From NCBI GenBank assembly GCA_002842575.1, contig PHDJ01000001.1:1-64000 (forward strand): a stretch of DNA of 64,000 nt, read 5' to 3'. The notes under the pieces were generated by a model, which did not search any database, had not been told where the DNA came from, and was given only the letters and a program-made list of their open reading frames with translations. Position numbers and translations under genes: made by a program. Below are positions 1 to 8,198 of this stretch, piece after piece (position 1 is the first letter of the stretch; each line of letters begins with the position of its first letter). Source of the stretch: Bacteroidetes bacterium HGW-Bacteroidetes-2 (GTDB lineage Bacteria; Bacteroidota; Bacteroidia; Flavobacteriales; Flavobacteriaceae).

Positions 1-4
1 ACAT

Positions 5-70
5 AAGATATTGGGTTGTTTTGCGACTTAAAGATACTGTAATTCAGTATCTTATCCAATATCTTTTTTT
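5..70 (+). terminator. Compound hairpin terminator for a gene left of the window
   Basis: Two nested perfect inverted repeats are visible: an outer stem pairing 5-14 with 56-65 and an inner stem pairing 31-39 with 45-53. A run of T follows at 64-70, so the polarity fits the plus strand. It probably ends a transcript that starts outside the window. The minus-strand gene whose stop is at 117 also reads into it, but the T-run lies on the wrong side for that direction. Confidence 0.6.
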
Positions 71-116
71 GTTTTATCCTATTTCACCCAACGGGTTAAG
101 ATAGTTATTTAATAAA

Positions 117-1049
117 TCAATCTTTATAAATTCTTACCACAGCATCCCTTTCAGAAGTTTTAAAACCCCTATACATCCCTTCCGTATTAAAAGGCATGGC
201 AATATTGCCTTGTGCATCTACTGCAATTAAGCCGCCGTCGCCACCTATACTCAACACACGATTCATAATGACTTCATCAGCGGCTTGTTGTAAAGTTAAT
301 CCTTTGTATTCCATCAAGCAGGAAACATCATAAGCTACAACACCTCTTATAAAAAACTCACCACTTCCGGTACAACTCACCGCACAGGTTTTGTTATTTG
401 CATAAGTCCCTGCACCTATCATCGGGGTATCCCCTATTCGACCCCATTTTTTATTGGTCATTCCGCCGGTGGAAGTCGCAGCAGCAAGGTTTCCTTTTTG
501 GTCACAGGCTACCGCTCCTACAGTACCGAATTTAGTGTCTTTTTTATCACTGTGGTCCAGTTGAAAGGAATCACTATCTTTAATATGTTGCCATTGCTCA
601 TAGCGAAACTGATCATAAAAATAGTCTGTATTTTCTAAAAGAAACCCATTTTCTTTAGCAAAATTCATAGCTCCTTCGCCAGCCAAGAAAACATGTTCAC
701 TTTTAAACATTACTTGTTTTGCTAAGGAAATAGGATTTTTGATTCCAGTAATTAGGGAAACGGCACCTGCTTCTAATGTTTTTCCATTCATAATAGAAGC
801 GTCCATTTCGTGGTTGCCAGCATTAGTAAAAACGCTGCCCTTTCCTGCATTAAATAGCGAATTATTTTCTAATAAAATAACGGCTTGCTCAACTGCATTT
901 ATAGCAGATGCACCTTTTTCTAAAAGCGCATAACCACTATTTATGGCTAGCTGTAATGCATTTCTGTAATCCAATTCTTTTTCAGGAGTCATGTTTCCTT
1001 TAATGAGCGTTCCTGCGCCTCCATGTATAGCAATAGAAAAGTTTTTCAT
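117..1049 (-). CDS. iaaA: Isoaspartyl peptidase / L-asparaginase, N-terminal nucleophile family
   Basis: 310 residues, the usual length for plant-type asparaginases (EcAIII/IaaA family), which are made as a precursor and cut themselves into two subunits. The protein opens with AIHGGAGT and carries FNAGKGSVFT at about residue 66. The autocleavage site is FG/TVGAVA, with Thr176 as the new N-terminal nucleophile, followed by TSTGGMTNK and the substrate-loop region GDTPMIGAGTYANN. Family enzymes remove isoaspartyl dipeptides and hydrolyse asparagine. No signal peptide is seen, so it should be cytoplasmic. It is divergent from polA and has no operon partner in the window. Confidence 0.93.
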   Translation of the reverse strand: MKNFSIAIHGGAGTLIKGNMTPEKELDYRNALQLAINSGYALLEKGASAINAVEQAVILLENNSLFNAGKGSVFTNAGNHEMDASIMNGKTLEAGAVSLITGIKNPISLAKQVMFKSEHVFLAGEGAMNFAKENGFLLENTDYFYDQFRYEQWQHIKDSDSFQLDHSDKKDTKFGTVGAVACDQKGNLAAATSTGGMTNKKWGRIGDTPMIGAGTYANNKTCAVSCTGSGEFFIRGVVAYDVSCLMEYKGLTLQQAADEVIMNRVLSIGGDGGLIAVDAQGNIAMPFNTEGMYRGFKTSERDAVVRIYKD

Positions 1050-1069
1050 TGTTGATGTTTTTATGTCAA

Positions 1070-1077
1070 CAAAAATA
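1070..1077 (-). promoter_or_regulatory. Candidate -7 box for iaaA
   Basis: Read on the minus strand, this is TATTTTTG, an exact TAnnTTTG match 20 bases upstream of the iaaA ATG. I do not see a well-placed -33 TTG, so the call rests on one box and position. Confidence 0.4.
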
Positions 1078-1114
1078 GTTGAAAAAAAAGACTTTAAGTA
1101 TCCCTAACTCGTGC

Positions 1115-1145
1115 ATTCAAAATTCAAAACTCAAAACTCAAAATT
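1115..1145. repeat. Short tandem repeat, four 7-base units
   Basis: Four consecutive units, two ATTCAAA followed by two ACTCAAA, then ATT. It sits in the 139-base divergent spacer between iaaA and polA. It is low-complexity DNA that could vary by slippage. I see no coding or RNA structure in it. Confidence 0.7.
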
Positions 1146-1188
1146 ACACGGCTAAGTTTTGTAGTTTTATAGCCCAAAAGAAAAAATA

Positions 1189-4038
1189 ATGTCCAAACAA
1201 AAACGACTCTTCCTGCTCGATGCGTATGCTTTAATTTTTAGAGGCTATTATGCATTTATAAAAAACCCACGAATCAACTCTAAAGGTTTAAACACCTCTG
1301 CCATTTTGGGTTTTACTAACTCTCTTTTTGATGTAATTCGTAGAGAAAAACCGGATCACCTAGCCGTGTGTTTTGACAAAGGCGGAAGCGATTTGCGAAA
1401 CGAATTATTCAGCGATTACAAAGCAAATAGAGATGCAACGCCAGAGCCTATAATGACAGCCATTCCTTACATTCAGGACATATTAAAAGCAATGCATATT
1501 CCAGTAGTTGTGCTACCAGGTTGTGAAGCAGACGATGTTATAGGCACTTTGGCAAAACAAGCAGAAAAAGAGGACTTTAAAGTATTTATGGTAACTCCTG
1601 ATAAAGATTTTGCGCAATTAGTTTCCGAAAATATTTTTATGTACCGCCCGGCACGAATGGGTAATGGCATTGAAATTTTAGGTATTCCTGAGGTACAGAA
1701 AAAATTTGGCGTAAAACGTCCGGAACAAGTGATTGATTTTTTAGGAATGATGGGTGACGCAGCTGATAATATTCCAGGACTTCCTGGTGTAGGCGAAAAA
1801 ACAGCCATGAAATTTATAGAAGAATTTGAAACCATGGAAAATCTTTTGGCAAACACACACCTTCTAAAAGGAAAAATGCGCGAAAAAATAGAAGAAAATG
1901 CCGAAATTGGTTTGCTGTCAAAAAAGTTAGCTACTATTATAACAGATTGTGATGTACAATTTGATGCTAAAGATTATGAACTCTCCATGCCCGATGGCGA
2001 AAAAGTACAAGAACTTTTTGAAATTTTAGAATTTAGACGATTGAAAGATCAGTTTTTGCAATTGTTCCTCCCCCTAACCCCCTCCCAAGGAAGGAGAACA
2101 AACGTTGATGGAGAAACTCCCCCTCCTTTGGAGGGGGCGGTGGGGAGGACAGCAGGATCCGGCCAATTTTCCTTATTTGGCGAAAACAACGACTCTCAAC
2201 AAACCATACAAACCTCCTCTGGTAGAAAAAACATAGCAGATACAGAGCATTTTTACCAAGCGATACAGCCTGAAATGGCAATGAAACTATTTTTACAAAA
2301 CCTGATGAAACAATCTTCGGTTTGTTTTGATACCGAAACCACCAGCTTGAATCCACTAATTGCAGAGCTAGTAGGCATAGCATTTTCTTGGGAAGAAGGG
2401 AAAGGATTTTATCTTCCGTTTCCTGAAAACAGGGAGGAAGCTCAAGAAATCATGGAACAATTACGACCGTTTTTTGAAGCCACAACCATTGAAAAAGTGG
2501 GTCAGAATCTAAAATATGACATCAAAGTTTTAGCAAAATATAAAATAACTATACAGGGGAAACTCTTTGACACGATGCTGGCACATTACCTTATTAATCC
2601 AGATATGCGGCACAATATGGATGTTTTGGCAGAAACCTATTTAAATTACACCCCTGTTTCCATTACCGAGCTGATTGGTAAAAAAGGGAAAAATCAGCAG
2701 TCAATGCGTGATGTGCCCATAGAGCAGCAAACGGAATACGCCGTAGAAGATGCAGATATCACCCTACAACTAAAACATTATTTTGAGAAAGAACTCGGTG
2801 AGGCAAACACCCAAAAACTCTTTGATGATATTGAAATTCCCCTAGTTTCGGTTTTGGCACATATGGAATTAGAAGGCATTAATCTGGATGTAGATTTCTT
2901 GAAATCGCTTTCCAAAAAATTAGATGAAGACATCTTACATTTAGAAAAAACCATATATGAAGAAGCGGGTCAAACCTTCAATATCGCTTCACCAAAACAA
3001 CTGGGTGAAATTCTATTTGATAAATTAAAACTTATTGAAAAGCCTAAAAAAACAAAAACCGGTCAATATTCCACCGCCGAGGATGTGCTTTCTTATTTGG
3101 CCAAAGACCACAAAATAATCAGAGATGTATTAGAATATCGTGGATTAGCAAAACTAAAAAGCACCTATATAGATGCACTTCCACTACAAGTAGAGCCTAC
3201 CACAGGAAGAGTGCATACAGATTATATGCAAACCGTTGCCTCTACAGGAAGATTGAGCAGCAATAACCCTAATTTACAAAATATTCCTATAAGAACGGAA
3301 CGTGGCCGAGAAGTGCGAAAAGCATTTATTCCGCGAAATGAAGACTACATCCTTCTTGCTGCCGATTATTCACAAATAGAATTACGAATTATTGCTGCAT
3401 TGAGTAAGGAATCTAACATGATTGAAGCCTTTAAAAATGGTGAAGACATTCACGCATCCACCGCTTCTAAAGTATTTCATGTACCGCTAGAAGAGGTTAC
3501 ACGCGAGCAACGAAGCAATGCAAAAACGGTGAACTTTGGAATCATTTATGGAGTTTCGGCATTTGGATTAAGCAACCAAACGGACCTCAGTCGAACCGAA
3601 GCCAAAGAATTGATAGATACTTATTATGAAACTTACCCTAAGTTAAAAAATTACATCTCTGAACAGATTCATTTTGCACAAGACCACGGCTATGTGCAAA
3701 CTGTTTTGGGAAGAAGGCGCTATTTAAGAGATATTAATTCGCAAAACCAAGTAGTGCGTGGTGCGGCAGAGCGTAATGCTGTAAATGCCCCCATACAAGG
3801 AAGTGCTGCTGACATTATCAAAATAGCAATGATCAATATTTACAACAAACTGGTGGAAGGCAACTACAAAACCAAAATGCTTTTACAGGTTCATGATGAG
3901 CTAGTCTTTGATGTTTACAAGCCCGAACTGGAAACCATGAAAACTCTAATCAAAACCGAAATGGAAAATGCTTTCCACCTGGAAGTACCTTTAGATGTGG
4001 AAATAGGAATTGGTGATAACTGGTTAGAAGCGCATTAA
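1189..4038 (+). CDS. polA: DNA polymerase I with an in-frame palindromic insert
   Basis: 949 residues with all three domains. The 5'-3' exonuclease/FEN domain occupies about 1-290 (LLDAYALIFRGYYA, then MMGDAADNIPGLPGVGEKTA for the helix-hairpin-helix). The 3'-5' exonuclease follows at about 355-560, with CFDTETTSLNPL carrying the catalytic Asp and Glu, NLKYDIK and YAVEDADIT, so proofreading should be active. The polymerase domain has motif A (DYSQIELRI), motif B (RSNAKTVNFGIIYG) and motif C (QVHDELVFDV). Residues about 293-320 are encoded by a GC-rich inverted repeat lying in the linker between the two nuclease domains. The role is Okazaki fragment processing and repair. Monocistronic by layout. 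Confidence 0.97.
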   Translation: MSKQKRLFLLDAYALIFRGYYAFIKNPRINSKGLNTSAILGFTNSLFDVIRREKPDHLAVCFDKGGSDLRNELFSDYKANRDATPEPIMTAIPYIQDILKAMHIPVVVLPGCEADDVIGTLAKQAEKEDFKVFMVTPDKDFAQLVSENIFMYRPARMGNGIEILGIPEVQKKFGVKRPEQVIDFLGMMGDAADNIPGLPGVGEKTAMKFIEEFETMENLLANTHLLKGKMREKIEENAEIGLLSKKLATIITDCDVQFDAKDYELSMPDGEKVQELFEILEFRRLKDQFLQLFLPLTPSQGRRTNVDGETPPPLEGAVGRTAGSGQFSLFGENNDSQQTIQTSSGRKNIADTEHFYQAIQPEMAMKLFLQNLMKQSSVCFDTETTSLNPLIAELVGIAFSWEEGKGFYLPFPENREEAQEIMEQLRPFFEATTIEKVGQNLKYDIKVLAKYKITIQGKLFDTMLAHYLINPDMRHNMDVLAETYLNYTPVSITELIGKKGKNQQSMRDVPIEQQTEYAVEDADITLQLKHYFEKELGEANTQKLFDDIEIPLVSVLAHMELEGINLDVDFLKSLSKKLDEDILHLEKTIYEEAGQTFNIASPKQLGEILFDKLKLIEKPKKTKTGQYSTAEDVLSYLAKDHKIIRDVLEYRGLAKLKSTYIDALPLQVEPTTGRVHTDYMQTVASTGRLSSNNPNLQNIPIRTERGREVRKAFIPRNEDYILLAADYSQIELRIIAALSKESNMIEAFKNGEDIHASTASKVFHVPLEEVTREQRSNAKTVNFGIIYGVSAFGLSNQTDLSRTEAKELIDTYYETYPKLKNYISEQIHFAQDHGYVQTVLGRRRYLRDINSQNQVVRGAAERNAVNAPIQGSAADIIKIAMINIYNKLVEGNYKTKMLLQVHDELVFDVYKPELETMKTLIKTEMENAFHLEVPLDVEIGIGDNWLEAH
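2067..2148. repeat. GC-rich inverted-repeat element inserted in frame in polA
   Basis: The left arm (2067-2096) and right arm (2117-2148) are near reverse complements: CCTCCCC, two or three variable bases, CCCCCTCC, A-rich step, then GGAGGGGG-like. Each arm is itself roughly palindromic, and about 20 bases separate them. The composition is sharply unlike the surrounding AT-rich polA. Both the reading frame and the flanking domains are intact. I know similar C/G-rich palindromes as dispersed intergenic repeats in flavobacteria, but cannot confirm copies elsewhere in this genome from the window. Confidence 0.8.
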
Positions 4039-4053
4039 AAAAAGACAAATAGA

Positions 4054-4092
4054 GCCTGAAGGGGAATGACAAATTATTTTTTGTCTTCAGGC
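4054..4092. other. Hairpin between convergent polA and lyase genes
   Basis: Bases 4054-4061 (GCCTGAAG) pair with 4085-4092, and 4068-4073 (GACAAA) pair with 4080-4085 as an alternative inner stem. It lies between the two stop codons. It has no proper T-run on either side, so it may be a weak terminator or an mRNA end-stabilising structure. Confidence 0.4.
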
Positions 4093-4116
4093 CTATTCCG
4101 TCTTTAAACTGAAGTC

Positions 4117-5517
<1,401 letters not shown>

Positions 5518-6897
5518 TTAATTTATTTTTTCAAAATGAGCGGTAAAATGACGAAGGATCTTGGCTTCTTCAACAATTTTATACCCCTTTACTTTTTGTT
5601 TATAATCTAAAATTTCCTGAAATGTTTCAATCACATATTCAATATGGCTTTGGGTATAGACCCTTCTGGGGATAGCCAGCCTAACCAATTCCATCGAGGC
5701 AGGGATTAGTTTTCCATTTTCATCATATTTCCCGAACATTACTGAGCCAATTTCCACTGTCCTGATGCCGCCTTTCAAATAAAGTTCGCAAGCCAATGCC
5801 TGTCCGGGATATTGATCAACTGGTATATGGTCGTATAATTTCTTTGCATCAATATAAACCGCATGGCCACCAATAGGCATCATAACCGGCACCCCCATTT
5901 TATGCAAATGTTCTCCAAGATAAGCGGTGCTCTTTATCCTGTACCTTAAATAAGCCGGATCAAAAATTTCCTTAAGTCCTATGGCTATAGCTTCCATATC
6001 CCTTCCTGATAACCCGCCATACGTTGTGAAGCCTTCAGTTATTATCAATAAGTTGGTACAAGCCTGTGCTATTTTTTTATTTCGTAAAGCAAGGAAGCCG
6101 CCCATATTGACCAAGGCATCTTTTTTTGCACTCATTACTGCACCATCGGTCAATGAAAACATTTCTTGAGCAATTTCTTCATAAGTTTTGTTCTCAAATC
6201 CATCTTCCCGGTGTTTTATAAAGTAAGCGTTTTCCGCAACCCTGCAACAGTCTAATAAAAACAGGACTTTGTGTTTTTTGCAAATGTCACTCACCTCTCG
6301 TGTATTTTTCATACTAACGGGCTGCCCACCGCCGGAGTTGTTAGTCACAGTCAATATTACTGCGCCAATATTTTGAGCTCCTTTTTCAAGGATTAAATCC
6401 TTTAATCTTTGCGTATTGATATTTCCTTTAAAAGGATGAATTAAGGAGGTATCGTTAGATTCATCAATAGCAATATCCAGTGCTTCGGCTCCTGAAAATT
6501 CGATATTTGCCCTAGTTGTGTCAAAATGGGTATTGCTAATAAAAGTTTTTCCTTTTCCTCCTAAGTATCCATAAATTATCCTTTCTGCAGCCCTTCCCTG
6601 ATGGGTGGGCAATATATAATCCATACCGGTTAGGTTTTTAACGGCGTTTTGCATGCGTTCCCAGGATTTTGAACCGGCATAGGATTCATCACCTCGCATG
6701 ATTCCTGCCCATTGTTCGGCACTCATCGCAGAGGTTCCACTATCCGTTAAAAAATCGATGATTACATGTTCCGATTGTAACAAAAAAGTGTTGTAATGTG
6801 CTTTTTTTAGGAGATCTTCTCTTTCTTCTTCCGTGGTTACATAAATTGGCTCCACTGATTTGATGCGAAAAGGCTCTATTATAGTTTTGTGTTTCAT
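5518..6897 (-). CDS. tnaA: Tryptophanase
   Basis: 459 residues, same family as its downstream neighbour. The PLP lysine is Lys259 in [11 protein letters not shown]. At the specificity positions this copy has the tryptophanase pattern: VEIGS at 381-385 where TPL has MERG, and ILRHF with His450, matching the histidine needed for tryptophan in the E. coli enzyme. The expected reaction is L-tryptophan to indole, pyruvate and ammonia. It is first in a two-gene minus-strand unit. I looked upstream for a tnaC-like leader peptide with a tryptophan codon and found none, so regulation is probably not by the E. coli attenuation mechanism. Confidence 0.9.
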   Translation of the reverse strand: MKHKTIIEPFRIKSVEPIYVTTEEEREDLLKKAHYNTFLLQSEHVIIDFLTDSGTSAMSAEQWAGIMRGDESYAGSKSWERMQNAVKNLTGMDYILPTHQGRAAERIIYGYLGGKGKTFISNTHFDTTRANIEFSGAEALDIAIDESNDTSLIHPFKGNINTQRLKDLILEKGAQNIGAVILTVTNNSGGGQPVSMKNTREVSDICKKHKVLFLLDCCRVAENAYFIKHREDGFENKTYEEIAQEMFSLTDGAVMSAKKDALVNMGGFLALRNKKIAQACTNLLIITEGFTTYGGLSGRDMEAIAIGLKEIFDPAYLRYRIKSTAYLGEHLHKMGVPVMMPIGGHAVYIDAKKLYDHIPVDQYPGQALACELYLKGGIRTVEIGSVMFGKYDENGKLIPASMELVRLAIPRRVYTQSHIEYVIETFQEILDYKQKVKGYKIVEEAKILRHFTAHFEKIN

Positions 6898-7472
6898 TTG
6901 TTTTAGATATAAGGTAAATCAATAACTTTATTTTACTTGTTATTTTGACATTGAAAAACATCCTCAATTTCAATAATAAATGTGAAGTAAATGTTAATTA
7001 AATGACATCCCTACGCTTGATGTTGCGAAGACAAGAAGGAGCTTTTATCCTGGAAAGTACGTAATATGTATGTTCTAATATCATATACTTTAATCTTTGG
7101 CATAAACTCAAGTCAATTCTAATTTTAGAGTTTCAACCAACTAAAAATGGACTTACTAGAGATAGTTTTTTAGTTATGCCCTCCAAATTTAAAAAAATAA
7201 AACGGAATAAAACAAAATAAAAGGACAAATATATCCTTTTATTAGAGAGCATCTAATTCAACGTTGCTTCTAGTAAGTCTTTGAATTTTTAACAACCTTT
7301 TAATTCTGATTTTATAGTAAAAATAGCCTATAAAAGTTTTATTTTCAGTAACATACAAACAATCGGTTCAACTATTATTCTAATATCCTGTGGTTTTAGA
7401 ATTTCAAAGCCATTTCTGTTGAAAATGCAACACTTATTATATAATTGGTAATAAGTGGCTAAAAGTGCATTA
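6898..7472. other. Long AT-rich intergenic region upstream of tnaA
   Basis: About 575 bases with no convincing coding frame. It contains an 11-base inverted repeat pair (7150-7160 and 7269-7279) around an inner hairpin (7216-7225 with 7234-7243). The tnaA promoter must lie at its left end, but I find no exact TAnnTTTG box close to 6897. The rest holds nothing I can recognise. Confidence 0.5.
7150..7279. repeat. Small element bounded by 11-base inverted repeats
   Basis: GACTTACTAGA at 7150-7160 and its exact complement TCTAGTAAGTC at 7269-7279 bound a 130-base segment. It has a central 10-base perfect stem (AATAAAAGGA, 7216-7225, with 7234-7243). The segment has no coding capacity. It could be a worn miniature inverted-repeat element or simply a long-range RNA stem. 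No target duplication is evident. Confidence 0.35.
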
Positions 7473-7474
7473 AA

Positions 7475-7506
7475 AAAGCTCTTCAAAATTTCTTTTAAAG
7501 AGCTTT
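7475..7506 (-). terminator. Terminator of the lipocalin-like lipoprotein gene
   Basis: AAAGCTCTT (7475-7483) pairs perfectly with 7498-7506. On the minus strand the stem is followed by a T-run, and it lies 22 bases beyond the stop codon at 7528. Confidence 0.65.
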
Positions 7507-7527
7507 AAAAATTATATGAAATACCGT

Positions 7528-8043
7528 TTATTGTTTTTCATAAACAATGGTAAGGTCTTCTGTAATAGTACCAGTACCACCTCCTTGTGTAACTTCAATA
7601 GGATATCCATTTGGAATTACAAAAGTTAATGTAGAACCTATTTGTGTTGCTGTGTAAACCCCAAACGCATCGGTTATAATAACCGTGTTATTAGTTTGTG
7701 ACCAGGTACCAGCAGTAGTGTCATTTTCATTAACACAAGTCACATTATACTCATAATCAGTTGTGGATCCGGCAACAAGTACTAAGTTTATTTCAGCATA
7801 AGATGTTGAAATAAAAGCAACAGTATTGTTAGCATTAAAAACGACAGTTTCATTTTGGTAACAATTAGTTTGTTCCATAATATCGTTTGAAATAGTTCCA
7901 TTTCCATTCACATCATAGGCGTTTTCTGATTTAAACGCTGTCATTTTCCAAGTTCCTTCTAGGGAAGCATTTGCATTATCATCATCTGAAGAACACGCTG
8001 CAAATAGCATTGCAACCATAAGTAGGCTAAATACTTTTTTCAT
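7528..8043 (-). CDS. Lipocalin-like lipoprotein
   Basis: 171 residues. The start was taken at the ATG at 8043, because it opens a clean lipoprotein signal peptide ending LFAAC-SSDDDN with Cys17; the longer open frame adds residues of no signal character. The acidic stretch after the cysteine resembles the Bacteroidota signal for surface-exposed lipoproteins. The mature part begins LEGTWKMTAF, the usual opening of lipocalin-like domains in this phylum, and continues as alternating beta strands with TAGTWSQTNNTVIIT near the end. Its ligand is unknown. It is a single-gene unit with its own promoter and terminator. Confidence 0.8.
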   Translation of the reverse strand: MKKVFSLLMVAMLFAACSSDDDNANASLEGTWKMTAFKSENAYDVNGNGTISNDIMEQTNCYQNETVVFNANNTVAFISTSYAEINLVLVAGSTTDYEYNVTCVNENDTTAGTWSQTNNTVIITDAFGVYTATQIGSTLTFVIPNGYPIEVTQGGGTGTITEDLTIVYEKQ

Positions 8044-8069
8044 AATTAATTTAATTTTTAAATTGGGTG

Positions 8070-8099
8070 CAAAACAAGGGTTTTTATTCCGAAGCGCAA
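8070..8099 (-). promoter_or_regulatory. Candidate promoter of the lipocalin-like gene
   Basis: On the minus strand TTG (8097-8099) is followed by 19 bases and then TTGTTTTG (8070-8077), one base off TAnnTTTG. The start codon lies 27 bases downstream. The spacing supports the call; the -7 box is imperfect. Confidence 0.45.
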
Positions 8100-8198
8100 C
8101 CACATTTAACGTATTAAATAAATCATGACTTTTTAAAAGAAATGCCTGCTTATGAGGAAAAAGTATAAAACCTTTATACTACTTAATGAAAATTTTGC

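Noticed and set aside
2033-2383. 116-codon minus-strand frame across the polA insert
   Set aside because: It is antisense to a fully conserved gene, and its length comes partly from the GC-rich palindrome; no recognisable domain.
6740-6973. 77-codon minus-strand frame overlapping the tnaA start
   Set aside because: Overlaps conserved tryptophanase codons in another frame and lacks features; also not a tryptophan-containing leader peptide.
8044-8103. Upstream extension of the lipocalin-like lipoprotein
   Set aside because: It would bury the signal peptide; the likely promoter boxes lie in this stretch.
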